This document shows, in pieces, positions 32,999-45,412 of a stretch of DNA of 64,000 nt. Position 1 is the first letter of the stretch. Every line of letters starts with the position of its first letter. This stretch comes from Bordetella genomosp. 8 (GTDB lineage: Bacteria; Pseudomonadota; Gammaproteobacteria; Burkholderiales; Burkholderiaceae_B): assembly GCF_002119685.1 (NCBI RefSeq), contig NZ_CP021108.1:2728001-2792000 (forward strand), read 5' to 3'. Below the pieces are notes generated by a model, which saw only the letters and a program-made list of their open reading frames with translations, was not told the DNA's origin and ran no database searches. The position numbers were made by a program, and so were the translations under genes.

Positions 32999-34417
32999 AT
33001 GACGACGACCGGCGCCGCCGGCGTGCCGCCATTGACCCGCCATGTGGCGGAATTCGTGGTCGGCACGCGCGAACAGGACATCCCCGACGAAGTCCGGCAA
33101 CTGGGCAAGAAAGCCATCCTCGACGCCCTGGGCGTGGCGCTGCCGGGCGCGATATCGCAGCCCGGGCGAGTGCTGGCCGGGTATCTGCAGGATCTGGGAT
33201 GCACGGGCCCGGCCACCATGCTGGGCACCGGCCTGAAGCTGTCGCCGCGCTTCGCGGCGCTGGCCAACGGCACCGCCATGCATGCCGACGACTACGACGA
33301 CACCCTGCAGGCCGAAACCGGCCGCTTCCAGGGCGTGCACCCGACCGCGCCCGTGCTGTCCGCCGTGTTGGCCGCCGGCGAAGCGCGCGGCGCGACGGGC
33401 CGTGAGCTGTTGCTGGCCTACCAGATCGGCGTGGAGGTGGCCTGCCGCCTGTTCGACGCCACGCATGTCAACCACATCCTGCACGGCTTTCATGCCACCG
33501 CCACCTGCGGGATGCTGGGCGCGGCGGCGGCGGTCGGGCGTCTGTACGGCATGGACGCCGACGGCATCGCCACGACGCTGGGCATCGCGGCCAGCCAGGC
33601 GGGCGGCCTGCAGGAAAACTTCGGCCAGTCGGTCAAGCCCTTCCACGCGGGCCGCTCGGCGGAAGTCGGCATCTTCGCCGCCGATCTCCAGCAGCGCGGC
33701 TTTACGGCCTCGCCCATCATCCTGGAGGCCAAGCGCGGCTTTTTCCAGGCGCTGGGCGGCGGTTATGAGGCGCCTCGGCTGATGAACAAGCTGGGGCAGC
33801 CCTGGTCTTTCGTCGATCGCGGCATCTGGCTCAAGGCGTTTCCCACGGGCAGCCTGGGGCATCCGGCCATGACCAAGATGCTGGAGCTGGTCAAGCGCCA
33901 TGACGTGCGCCCGGCGGATGTAAAGCGCGTCCGTGTCAAGACCAGCCAGAACATCCACCACACCTTGCTGCACCATCGTCCCACCACCGAACTGCAGGCC
34001 AAGTTCAGCCTGGAGTTCTGCCTGGCGGCGCTGTTGCTGGAGCGCAAGTGCGGCCTGAACCAGTTCCACGACGAATACGTCATGCGGCCGGATGTCCAGG
34101 CCGCCATCGCCAAGGTCGAATACACCACGTTCACGCCGGAGGAAGCCGCCCGCGAACATCACAACATCGTGACCTCGTATGTGGAGATCGAGCTGAACGA
34201 CGGCACGCGCCACGGCGAACGCGTCGATGCGGGCAAGGGCAACAAGGCCAATCCCATGTCGGAGGACGAAGTGGCCGACAAATTCCGCGAATGCGCGGAA
34301 TTCAGCCACTGGTCCGCGGCCCGGGCCGAACGGGCGATCGCGCTGGTGCGCGGCCTGGAAAACGTCAAGGACGTGCGGGAGATCACGCGCGAGCTGGCGG
34401 CGGGACCGAATTCATAA
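32999..34417 (+). CDS. MmgE/PrpD family protein
   Basis: A 472-aa member of the MmgE/PrpD family, which includes 2-methylcitrate dehydratase and cis-aconitate decarboxylase. Visible features are KKAILDALGVALPGA near the N terminus, LANGTAMHADDYDDTLQ, GFHATATCGMLGAAAAVGRL, KPFHAGRSAEVGIFAADL, and a C-terminal LDDGTR-like ELNDGTRHGERVDAGKG segment. It probably dehydrates or decarboxylates a di- or tricarboxylic acid. The ATG at 32999 has AAGGAAGGAG just before it. It is the first gene after the divergent LysR; a Bug receptor follows by 27 nt and a second MmgE/PrpD after that. Confidence 0.9.
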   Translation: MTTTGAAGVPPLTRHVAEFVVGTREQDIPDEVRQLGKKAILDALGVALPGAISQPGRVLAGYLQDLGCTGPATMLGTGLKLSPRFAALANGTAMHADDYDDTLQAETGRFQGVHPTAPVLSAVLAAGEARGATGRELLLAYQIGVEVACRLFDATHVNHILHGFHATATCGMLGAAAAVGRLYGMDADGIATTLGIAASQAGGLQENFGQSVKPFHAGRSAEVGIFAADLQQRGFTASPIILEAKRGFFQALGGGYEAPRLMNKLGQPWSFVDRGIWLKAFPTGSLGHPAMTKMLELVKRHDVRPADVKRVRVKTSQNIHHTLLHHRPTTELQAKFSLEFCLAALLLERKCGLNQFHDEYVMRPDVQAAIAKVEYTTFTPEEAAREHHNIVTSYVEIELNDGTRHGERVDAGKGNKANPMSEDEVADKFRECAEFSHWSAARAERAIALVRGLENVKDVREITRELAAGPNS

Positions 34418-34444
34418 CAACCCAACGGGTGCAAGGAGACAACC

Positions 34445-35473
34445 ATGAATTTCGCAATTCGGGCGAAAGGCGCCCCTGTACGCGTCGTGCGGGTGCTGGC
34501 GTCCGCCATGGCCGCCATGGCCTTCGTCGGCGGCCTGGCCCATGCCGCGCCGGCCCATGCCGCGGATGAAGCCAAATGGCCCGCGCGGCCCATCCGCCTG
34601 GTGCTGCCATTCCCGCCGGGCGGCGGTACCGACACCCTGGCGCGCATCATGGCCCCCAAATTGAGCGACATCCTGGGCCAGCCCATCGTGGTCGACAACC
34701 GAGCCGGCGCATCGGGCAACATCGCCACCGACATCGTCGCCAAGGCCGATCCCGACGGCTATACGGTGTTGATGGGATTCAACACCGCGCTGACCATGAA
34801 CCCGTCGCTGTACAAGAACCTGCCGTTCGACGTGCAGCGGGACTTCAAGCCGGTCACCATGCTGGCGGCCGCGCAATACGTGCTGGTGGTCAACCCGGCG
34901 CTGCCCGTGCATACGGTGCAGGAGCTGATCGCGCTGGCCAAGTCCAGGCCCGGGCAGCTGAATTATTCGTCCAGCGGCCCGGGCAGCCCCCTGCATCTGG
35001 CGGGGGAGCTGTTCAAGGCGCGCACGGGCACGGACATCGCCCACATCCCTTACAAGGGCGGCGGCCCGGCTACCATCGGCCTGCTGGGCGGCCAGGCCCA
35101 GCTGATGTTCGGCAGCGTTTCCGCCGTCATGCCGCACGTCAAGGAAGGCAAGCTGCGCGCGCTCGCGGTAACGGGCATGAAGCGTTCCGACGTCGCGCCG
35201 GACCTGCCGACCATGGACCAATCCGGATTGCCCGGCTTCAACGTGACGTCGTGGTACGGGCTGCTGGTGCCGGCGAAGACGCCGGATGCCATCGTGGCGA
35301 AGCTGGCCTCGGCGGCGCAGAAGGTCATCCAGCAACCCGACGTGCGCGACGCGATGGCCAAGCAGGGCCTGGAACTCAGCATCGATACGCCGCAGGAATT
35401 CGCGCAGACCATCAAGACCGAAACCGCGACCTGGGCGGACCTGATCCACAAGATGAATATCAAGGCGGAGTAG
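34445..35473 (+). CDS. tripartite tricarboxylate transporter receptor (Bug/TctC family)
   Basis: A 342-aa periplasmic binding protein. After a long signal peptide (Ala-rich, ending near AHAADEA) come WPARPIRLVLPFPPGGGTD, VVDNRAGASGNIATD, the ligand loop IPYKGGGPATIG, and MFGSVSAVMPHVKEGKLRALAV. The gene sits between two MmgE/PrpD genes, so it probably senses or delivers the carboxylate that those enzymes process. No tctAB genes are nearby; such orphan receptors are common in Bordetella. AAGGAG precedes the ATG at 34445. Confidence 0.93.
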   Translation: MNFAIRAKGAPVRVVRVLASAMAAMAFVGGLAHAAPAHAADEAKWPARPIRLVLPFPPGGGTDTLARIMAPKLSDILGQPIVVDNRAGASGNIATDIVAKADPDGYTVLMGFNTALTMNPSLYKNLPFDVQRDFKPVTMLAAAQYVLVVNPALPVHTVQELIALAKSRPGQLNYSSSGPGSPLHLAGELFKARTGTDIAHIPYKGGGPATIGLLGGQAQLMFGSVSAVMPHVKEGKLRALAVTGMKRSDVAPDLPTMDQSGLPGFNVTSWYGLLVPAKTPDAIVAKLASAAQKVIQQPDVRDAMAKQGLELSIDTPQEFAQTIKTETATWADLIHKMNIKAE

Positions 35474-35517
35474 GGCGTGTGCCCGGCCTTCCATGCAATC
35501 CCACATAGGATAGTTCG

Positions 35518-36888
35518 ATGAAGAACAACGAAGTCTCCGCTGTCATGCAGAAGCTCAGCCGGTACATCTCGGGCGCGGCATCGCGCAAGGTGCCGGCCAA
35601 GGTGGCGGACCGTGCCAAGCTGCACCTGGTCGACACCTTTGCCGCGATGATCTCCGGATCGCGGCTCCTGCCCGGCAAGAAGGCCATCGAGTACGTCAAG
35701 CCGCTGGGCGGTCGCGAAGAGGCCGGCGTGATTGGCACGCGCATCGTCACCACCGTGCAGAACGCCGCGCTGGCCAATGGCATGTTCGGCCACGCGGACG
35801 AAACCGACGACACGCATCCGCCATCGCTGACGCATCCCGGCACCAGCGTGGTTCCCGCCGCGCTTGCGGTCGCGGAGCGCGGCCGGCTGAGCGGCGAACA
35901 ACTGCTGCGCGCCGTCGTGCTGGGTTACGACGTCTGCGCGCGCATGCTGCTGACCTTGAAGCCGATGCCCTACCTGCGTTCGGGCCACCACGCCGGCGCG
36001 ACCGGGCAGCTTTTCGGCGCGGCCGCCGCGGCCGGCACGCTGCTGGCGCTGTCGCCGTTGCAGGCGCGGTACATGCTGTCGTACACGGGGCAGCAGACCG
36101 CGGGCCTGTACACCATGTTCCGCGATCCCGAACATATCGAAAAAGCCTATGCCATGGGCGGCATGCCGGCCCACAACGGCTTGCAGGCGGCGATGATGGC
36201 GGCGGCCGGGTGGACCGGGGTGGAGGACATCTTCTCCGGCGAACGGGATTTCTTCCACACGTTCGCGCCCGAGGCCTACGATCGCGAGGACCTGTCGCGC
36301 GACCTGGGCAAGAACTACGAGATGCTGCGCGCGTCGATCAAGCGCTGGCCGATCGGCGGGCCCATCCAGGGCCCCATGCACGTGCTGAACGATCTGATGG
36401 CGGAGCACGGCTTCGGCGCCGCCGACGTCGAGAAAGTGGTGGCCAACATGCCGGACAAGGAGCTGGAGATCGTCAACAACCGGCCCATGCCGGATATCTC
36501 GGTGCAGCATCTGCTGGCCGTCATGCTGCTGGATCGCAAGCTGACCTTCAAGTCGGCGCACGACTTCGACCGGATGAAGGATCCGCGGGTGCTGAAGATG
36601 CGTGACCGCGTGCACGCCGTCGGCGATCCGTCGCTGACCGACGTCCAACGCCGCTGGCGCTGCGTGATGGAGGTGCACCTGAAGGACGGCCGCGTGCTGC
36701 ACGGCCAGACGATGGCGGCCAAGGGCAGTTTCGAGAATCCGCTGACCCCGGCGGAGGAAAACGAAAAAGCCATGGACCTGCTGGCGCCGGTGCTGGGCAA
36801 GGGCAGGGCGGTGGCGCTGCTGGACGCCTTGTGGAACATCGACAAGGTGAAGGACGCGCGGCAACTGCGCAAGCTGTACATGAAGTAG
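35518..36888 (+). CDS. MmgE/PrpD family protein (second copy)
   Basis: A 456-aa MmgE/PrpD protein, clearly diverged from the one at 32999. It shows KLHLVDTFAAMISGSRLLPG, NAALANGMFGHADETDDTHP, HHAGATGQLFGAAAAAG, KRWPIGGPIQGPMHVLNDLM and a C-terminal VHLKDGRVLHGQTMAAKG. The two copies differ at many conserved sites, so they may take different substrates or consecutive steps. It ends the operon LysR | PrpD, Bug, PrpD. No ribosome site is strong; the ATG at 35518 fits the family N terminus. Confidence 0.9.
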   Translation: MKNNEVSAVMQKLSRYISGAASRKVPAKVADRAKLHLVDTFAAMISGSRLLPGKKAIEYVKPLGGREEAGVIGTRIVTTVQNAALANGMFGHADETDDTHPPSLTHPGTSVVPAALAVAERGRLSGEQLLRAVVLGYDVCARMLLTLKPMPYLRSGHHAGATGQLFGAAAAAGTLLALSPLQARYMLSYTGQQTAGLYTMFRDPEHIEKAYAMGGMPAHNGLQAAMMAAAGWTGVEDIFSGERDFFHTFAPEAYDREDLSRDLGKNYEMLRASIKRWPIGGPIQGPMHVLNDLMAEHGFGAADVEKVVANMPDKELEIVNNRPMPDISVQHLLAVMLLDRKLTFKSAHDFDRMKDPRVLKMRDRVHAVGDPSLTDVQRRWRCVMEVHLKDGRVLHGQTMAAKGSFENPLTPAEENEKAMDLLAPVLGKGRAVALLDALWNIDKVKDARQLRKLYMK

Positions 36889-36898
36889 GCCTGGCCCA

Positions 36899-36954
36899 GG
36901 CCGGAAGCGGATTCCGGCCGACCAAGCGGGCCTGGCCGGAATCGGATTCCGGCC
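36899..36954. repeat. two copies of a 21-bp extragenic palindrome
   Basis: The copies at 36899-36919 and 36934-36954 have the form GGCCGGAAnC-G-GATTCCGGCC, 10-bp arms around one base. The second is perfect and the first has one mismatch. They repeat with a 35-bp period inside the gap between convergent genes. This resembles a REP-type extragenic palindrome; it could also act as a terminator for both flanking genes. Confidence 0.75.
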
Positions 36955-36976
36955 GTACGCAGGCCCTAGTCAGGCC

Positions 36977-37276
36977 CTAATCGCGACCGTGGACGCGGTC
37001 GATATGCCCCAGGTCGCGGGCGGGGTCGATCCGGTCGCGCACCAGCTGCTTGAGTACCTTGGCGTCCGGAAAGCCACCCTGTGCCTTCCGGTCCCATATC
37101 AGCGCGCCGTCGCAATGCACCTGGAAGATTCCCCCCGTGCCAGGGATCAGCGCGACTTCGCCCAGGTCCGTGCCGAAGGTGGATAAAAGCTCCTGCGCCA
37201 TCCAGCCCGCGCGCAACAGCCAGTGGCATTGGGTGCAGTAGGTGATGGCCACACGGGCAGGGGCGGTCGCAGTCAT
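36977..37276 (-). CDS. SelT/SelW/SelH (Rdx) family selenoprotein-like redox protein
   Basis: A 99-aa thioredoxin-like protein. The N-terminal beta strand leads into the redox motif YCTQCHW, a Cys form of the CxxU motif of selenoprotein W. It continues with the family pattern RAGWMAQELL, LIPGTGGIFQV and DAKVLKQLVRDRIDP. The role in bacteria is poorly known; a thiol redox function is likely. The ATG at 37276 has GGAGA upstream and overlaps the stop of the LysR gene, so the two are coupled. Confidence 0.88.
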   Translation of the reverse strand: MTATAPARVAITYCTQCHWLLRAGWMAQELLSTFGTDLGEVALIPGTGGIFQVHCDGALIWDRKAQGGFPDAKVLKQLVRDRIDPARDLGHIDRVHGRD

Positions 37277-38172
37277 ACGGGATCTCCGGCTTGGGGCTGC
37301 AGCGCCTGGATCAGGGCGCGCGCGTAATTGGGCAGGGCCTCCAGCGTGCGGGCGCACAGCATCAAGCGCCTGTCGGCCCACGGTTCGTCCAGTATAAGCA
37401 GGCGCGTCTGGCCCCGGCGTGTCCACCTGCGGGCCGCCGATTCCGGCATGATCCCCAGGCCGGCGCCCTGGATCACCAGGCGCGCCACCGCGTCGAAGCC
37501 GTGCACGCGCACGCGCGCACGCAGCGACCGGCCGATGCGCGCGGCGTGATCGTCCAGGTAGATGCCCAGCGCGCTGGCGGCCGGCAGGCCGACGTGGTCG
37601 TGATCCAGCGTCTCATGGAAGCGGGCGCGTGCGCGGCGGCCCAGCGCGTGGCCGCGCGGTGCCAGCAGCACCAGCCGATCGCGCCGGAAAGGCGTGGCAT
37701 ACAGGCCGCCCAGGTCCAGGGCGTCGGAGACGATGCCCACGTCCGCCGTGCCCTCGCGCAGTTCGGGCAGGATGCGATGGCTGGGGTGTTCCTGCAGGTC
37801 CACGTCGATGCTCGGATGCCGCAGCAGGAAAACGCCCAGGGGCTCCGGCAGGTGTTCCGTCACCGCGGACGTATTGCAAAGCAGCCGCACGCGTCCCTTG
37901 AAACCGCTGGCGTAGTCGCCCAGGTCTTCCTGCATGCGGTCCACGTGCTGCAGCAGGCTGCGCGCATGGTAGGCCAGGGCCTGGCCCGCCGCCGTGGCCT
38001 GGACGCCGCGCCTGCCGCGTGTCAGCAAGGGTGTGCCGAGCGATGCTTCGAGCCCGCGCAGGCGTGCGCTTGCCGACGCGAGCGCCAGATGCGTGCGCGT
38101 CGCGCCGGCCGTGATGCTGCCGCTTTCGGTGGTGTTCAGGAATAGCCTGAGGTCGGTCAGGTCGAAGCGCAT
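37273..38172 (-). CDS. LysR family transcriptional regulator
   Basis: A 299-aa LysR protein. The winged helix begins MRFDLTDLRLFLNTTESGSI, with ASASARLRGLE as recognition helix and LLTRGRRGVQAT as the wing. The ligand domain has GRVRLLCNTSAVTEHLPEPL and GAGLGIMPESAAR. The ATG at 38172 is chosen over 38223 because LysR proteins start about five residues before the helix. It is upstream of and coupled to the Rdx gene, and divergent from the TSUP transporter, which it may control. Confidence 0.92.
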   Translation of the reverse strand: MRFDLTDLRLFLNTTESGSITAGATRTHLALASASARLRGLEASLGTPLLTRGRRGVQATAAGQALAYHARSLLQHVDRMQEDLGDYASGFKGRVRLLCNTSAVTEHLPEPLGVFLLRHPSIDVDLQEHPSHRILPELREGTADVGIVSDALDLGGLYATPFRRDRLVLLAPRGHALGRRARARFHETLDHDHVGLPAASALGIYLDDHAARIGRSLRARVRVHGFDAVARLVIQGAGLGIMPESAARRWTRRGQTRLLILDEPWADRRLMLCARTLEALPNYARALIQALQPQAGDPV

Positions 38173-38354
38173 GGGTGGGCTCGGCAGGTCGGGCGCGCGG
38201 CCGATGTGGCTACGCGCGGGCATTACGCGCGATTTCTCGGGAGTCCGCGGGCCTCCGCGGGGCCGTTTTGTTCCGCTGGCGGATCCTGCCTACGGTACAG
38301 CCGAAGGCAGCCTCAGTGTAATACCGCTTTCCGCGCATCGCGCCGGCGGGCATC

Positions 38355-39125
38355 ATGCCCGGCATGGCTACCTTGTTCGATTTTTACCGCGATGGCGGGA
38401 CTGCGTTGATTCTGCTGGTGATGGCCAGCTTTGCCGTGGCCGGTCTGGTCAAGGGCGTGATCGGGCTGGGCCTGCCCACGGTGTCCATCGCGATGCTGAG
38501 CGTGGCTATGGCGCCGCCGCAGGCTGCGGCCCTGCTGATCATCCCGTCCATGGTGACCAATGTCTGGCAGCTGGCCGCCGGCGGACGGTTTCTTTATCTG
38601 CTGCGGCGTCTCTGGACCATGCTGGCGGGGGTGTTCGTGGGAACCTGGCTGGCGGGCGTCTGGCTGGCCGGCCGGGAAACCGCCTGGGCGGGCCACGCCC
38701 TGGGCGCGGCGCTGCTGGTGTATGCCGCCATCGGCTTGAGCGCCGTGCGCCTGCACGTGCCGCACGATGCGCAGCGCTGGGCCGGGCCGGTCGTGGGCGC
38801 AACCACCGGCGCGATCACGTCGGTGACCGGCGTCTTCGTGATCCCCGCCGTGCCTTACCTGCAGGCACTGGGACTGGACCGCGACGCGCTGGTGCAGGCC
38901 ATGGGCCTGGCCTTCACCGCATCGACCATCGCGCTCGCCGGCGACCTGATCCATGGCGGGCAGCTCGGCGGGCGCGAAGCCTGGGCGTCGCTGCTGGCGC
39001 TGGTGCCGGCGCTGCTGGGCATGCTGGCCGGCCAGTGGCTGCGGCACCGCGTCAGCGCCACGGTGTTCCGCCGCTGCTTTTTCGCCGGCGTCGGTGCCTT
39101 GGGCCTGCATTTGCTGCTGGCCTAG
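38355..39125 (+). CDS. TSUP family transporter (sulfite exporter TauE/SafE)
   Basis: A 256-aa membrane protein with about eight helices and the two TSUP half-repeats. The first has FAVAGLVKGVIGLGLPTVSIA and the second GATTGAITSVTGVFVIPAVPYLQALGL. Family members move sulfite, sulfoacetate or organic anions across the inner membrane. It is divergent from a LysR regulator with about 180 nt between, so its expression is probably induced by the LysR ligand. The start could be 38355 or the ATG at 38364. Confidence 0.9.
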   Translation: MPGMATLFDFYRDGGTALILLVMASFAVAGLVKGVIGLGLPTVSIAMLSVAMAPPQAAALLIIPSMVTNVWQLAAGGRFLYLLRRLWTMLAGVFVGTWLAGVWLAGRETAWAGHALGAALLVYAAIGLSAVRLHVPHDAQRWAGPVVGATTGAITSVTGVFVIPAVPYLQALGLDRDALVQAMGLAFTASTIALAGDLIHGGQLGGREAWASLLALVPALLGMLAGQWLRHRVSATVFRRCFFAGVGALGLHLLLA

Positions 39126-39204
39126 GCGGGGGACTTCATCGGTAGGCTAAAGTCTGAGGATGTCGCGGCGCGGGCCGCGGCACCGCATCACGACGGAGGC
39201 CCGG

Positions 39205-41728
<2,524 letters not shown>

Positions 41729-41802
41729 CCGCCGCGATACATGCAACCGTGGCGCGCCGATGGCAACCCAAGCCCTCGCGAAACGCTAATCAAGGAGATG
41801 AC

Positions 41803-42633
41803 GTGATTCCATCCGAAACCGCCGTGGCCAACCCGGCGCCCGCCGCCGACCCATGCCTGCGCCAAGTACGCCGCGGCGGCGTGCTGGTATTGACGCTGGA
41901 CAGGCCTGAACGCCGCAACGCCTTGAGCCTGCCGCTGTACGAGAGCCTGCTGGTGGCCTTGCAGGCGGCCGCGCGCGACGACGAAATCGGCGCCGTCGTG
42001 CTGACGGGCGCGGGTCCGTCGTTCTGCGCCGGCGGCGACGTCGTGCGGATGGCCAGCAACGTGGGTGCGCCGCCCGCGCCGTTCGAAGTCCGCTTGCGCG
42101 ATCTGCGCCGCCGCACCGGCATCAGCGAATTGCTTCACGCCATGCCCAAGCCGACCATCGCCATGATCCGCGGCCATGCGATAGGCGCGGGCCTGAGCCT
42201 GGCCCTGGCCTGCGACATGCGCTACGCGGACACGACCGCCCGCCTGCGGACCGGCTTCGTCGACGTCGGGCTGTCGGGCGACTTCGGCGCGCATTACTTC
42301 CTGCCGCGCCTCGTCGGCGCCGCCAAGGCTCGCGAACTTTTGCTGACCTCACCCATGCTGGACGCGCCAGCGGCTGCGGCGCTGGGGCTGCTCAATGGCG
42401 TCTTCGAACCGGACGGATTGGAAACCGCCGTCATGGACACCGCCACCCGACTCGCACAGGGCCCGCGCGCCGCGATCGCCCACATCAAGGACAACCTGAA
42501 CGAAGCCGCCCATCTGCGCCTGGACGAAGTCCTGGACCGCGAATGCTGGCGGCAGCTTCGCTGCATGGAAACGCCCGATCACCACGAAGCCGCCCGCGCA
42601 TTCGCCGAAAAGCGCCCACCGCGCTTCGCCTAG
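41803..42633 (+). CDS. enoyl-CoA hydratase/isomerase family protein
   Basis: A 276-aa crotonase-fold protein. It has VLVLTLDRPERRNALSLPL, the oxyanion-hole segment TGAGPSFCAGGDVVRMAS, and the second oxyanion stretch MIRGHAIGAGLSLALACDMRYAD. In the active-site loop it reads VDVGLSGDFGAHYFLPRLVG, lacking the Glu residues seen in standard hydratases. It may therefore be an isomerase or another crotonase activity. The GTG at 41803 is set by AGGAG at 41793-41797. It is probably cotranscribed with the flavoprotein before it. Confidence 0.9.
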   Translation: MIPSETAVANPAPAADPCLRQVRRGGVLVLTLDRPERRNALSLPLYESLLVALQAAARDDEIGAVVLTGAGPSFCAGGDVVRMASNVGAPPAPFEVRLRDLRRRTGISELLHAMPKPTIAMIRGHAIGAGLSLALACDMRYADTTARLRTGFVDVGLSGDFGAHYFLPRLVGAAKARELLLTSPMLDAPAAAALGLLNGVFEPDGLETAVMDTATRLAQGPRAAIAHIKDNLNEAAHLRLDEVLDRECWRQLRCMETPDHHEAARAFAEKRPPRFA

Positions 42634-42646
42634 CAGATGCGTGGGC

Positions 42647-43774
42647 TCAAGGCCGGGTGCCGCCGGCGTAGGCCTGGGTGGCGCGTGGGGCGGGGGTAGG
42701 CGTTTGCGCGGTCGGATAGTGTTGTTCCGCGCCGCTGGGCAAGGCGGCCACCATGGGGGCGCGCATCCATGCCGCGATGTCGCGCCAGACGATCTCGGCC
42801 TGCAGGTCTCTCAGCAGCATGTGGTAGCCGTCGCTGTAAAGCGCGACGCGTGGACGCGCGTCGATGGGGGCGTTCTCGATGCGGTGGAGGGTTTCGGTGA
42901 CTACTTTGTCCGGCAGCACCTGTTCGTGCCGCCCGAACAGCACCAGCAGCGGAACGTTCGGCGGGATCGCGGGCAGGGCGTCTTCGGCGTTGCTCATCAG
43001 GTCCACCAGCCCTTTCAACGCATCGATGCGCGTGCGCTTGATGACCAGCGGGTCATTGCCCAATGCGCGCAGCATCTCGATGTTGTCGGACGGCATGATC
43101 TTCAGGCCGCGCGGTGGCTCGACTTCCATGCCCGGCACGGTGTTGTAGCCCAGCCATAAGGTGAAGCGGTAGAACGGATTCATGACCTCCCGGCCCCACA
43201 TGGCGGGGGCCGACAGGATGGCGCCGGCGATATGCGTGGACAGCGGCGCGCGCTGTCCCATGGCCGGCGGACCGCCCAGCGCGGACGCCACCACCGCGCC
43301 GCCCATGCTCTCGCCCAACACGTATACCGGCACGCCGGGATGCGCGGCGGACACCGCGGCGACGGCGGCGTTCAGGTCGGCGACCATGGTGGCGGTATCC
43401 GCCCAGATACCCGGCCTGGGACCGGCGCCGAAACCGCGCTGGTCATAGGCATAGGTCACGATGCCCTGTCCCGCCCAGTAGCGGGCGGCCTGGTCGAAGG
43501 CATTGGAATAGTCGTTCATCCCGTGCAGCGCCACGATGGCCGCCCATGGCGTCTGGGACGGCTGCCAGCTGCGCAAGGGCAGGTGCGCCCCATCGACGGA
43601 CACCAGGGTGTCGCCGTCGATCGCCGGCGTGGCGCTGGCCGGGCCCATGGGCTGGAAGCTGGTGCTGCAGGCCGCCAGCGCCAGCGTGGCCAGCACGCAG
43701 GCGCCCCGCAGCCAGCGGCGCGCGCGCGGATGCGGGCGGCTGGGTGGCGAGGCTGGCGGGCGGGCAATCGGCAT
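42647..43774 (-). CDS. alpha/beta hydrolase lipoprotein (lysophospholipase-like)
   Basis: A 375-aa protein. The basic N terminus and hydrophobic segment end in the lipobox LAACSTS, so it is probably a lipid-anchored exported enzyme. The hydrolase domain shows ALHGMNDYSNAF, the YDQRGFGAGPRPG loop, the nucleophile elbow LGESMGGAV, the acid region LVLFGRHEQVLP, and the His in YSDGYHMLLRDL, typical of the Hydrolase_4 monoacylglycerol lipase group. The start is uncertain: 43774 is used, with 43825 as alternative. It is divergent from modA. Confidence 0.9.
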   Translation of the reverse strand: MPIARPPASPPSRPHPRARRWLRGACVLATLALAACSTSFQPMGPASATPAIDGDTLVSVDGAHLPLRSWQPSQTPWAAIVALHGMNDYSNAFDQAARYWAGQGIVTYAYDQRGFGAGPRPGIWADTATMVADLNAAVAAVSAAHPGVPVYVLGESMGGAVVASALGGPPAMGQRAPLSTHIAGAILSAPAMWGREVMNPFYRFTLWLGYNTVPGMEVEPPRGLKIMPSDNIEMLRALGNDPLVIKRTRIDALKGLVDLMSNAEDALPAIPPNVPLLVLFGRHEQVLPDKVVTETLHRIENAPIDARPRVALYSDGYHMLLRDLQAEIVWRDIAAWMRAPMVAALPSGAEQHYPTAQTPTPAPRATQAYAGGTRP

Positions 43775-43783
43775 GGTGGATAA

Positions 43784-44722
<939 letters not shown>

Positions 44723-44734
44723 GACGATACATCC

Positions 44735-45412
44735 ATGCTGACGAGCGAGGACGCCGCCGCCATCTGGCTGACGCTGAAGCTGGCGGCGCTGACCACCTGC
44801 CTGCTGCTGGTCATCGGCACGCCCATCGCCTGGTGGCTGGCGCGCACTTCGTCGCGCTGGCGCGGCCCGGTCAGCGCGGTGGTCGCGCTGCCGCTGGTGC
44901 TGCCGCCCACGGTGATCGGCTTTTACCTGCTGCTCGCGATGGGACCGAACGGCTATGTCGGCAAGCTGACCCAGGCCCTGGGCATCGGCACCCTGCCTTT
45001 CAGCTTTGCCGGCCTGGTGGTGGGATCGCTGGTGTATTCGCTGCCCTTCGTGGTCCAACCCCTGCACAATGCCTTCGGCGCGGTCGGCCGTTGGCCCCTG
45101 GAAGCCGCCGCCACGTTGCGTGCGGGTGCCTGGGACCGTTTCGTGACCGTGGCGCTGCCCCTGGCGCGTCCAGGCTACCTGACCGCCGCCGTGCTGGGCT
45201 TCGCCCACACCGTGGGCGAATTCGGCGTGGTGCTGATGATAGGCGGCAATATTCCCGGCCGCACCCGCGTGGTCTCGGTACAGATCTACGACCACGTCGA
45301 AGCCCTGGAATACGGCCGCGCGCACATCCTGGCGGCCGGGATGGTGGTGCTTTCCTTCCTGATCCTGCTGTTGCTTTACGCACGGCGCCGCGATCCCTGG
45401 AGCAGGGCGTGA
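44735..45412 (+). CDS. modB: molybdate ABC transporter permease
   Basis: A 225-aa inner-membrane permease with five to six helices. It carries the family text [22 protein letters not shown] and the cytoplasmic EAA loop [20 protein letters not shown], which docks on the ATPase, followed by [18 protein letters not shown]. It forms the channel for molybdate. It starts 12 nt after modA and its stop overlaps the GTG start of modC. Confidence 0.95.
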   Translation: MLTSEDAAAIWLTLKLAALTTCLLLVIGTPIAWWLARTSSRWRGPVSAVVALPLVLPPTVIGFYLLLAMGPNGYVGKLTQALGIGTLPFSFAGLVVGSLVYSLPFVVQPLHNAFGAVGRWPLEAAATLRAGAWDRFVTVALPLARPGYLTAAVLGFAHTVGEFGVVLMIGGNIPGRTRVVSVQIYDHVEALEYGRAHILAAGMVVLSFLILLLLYARRRDPWSRA

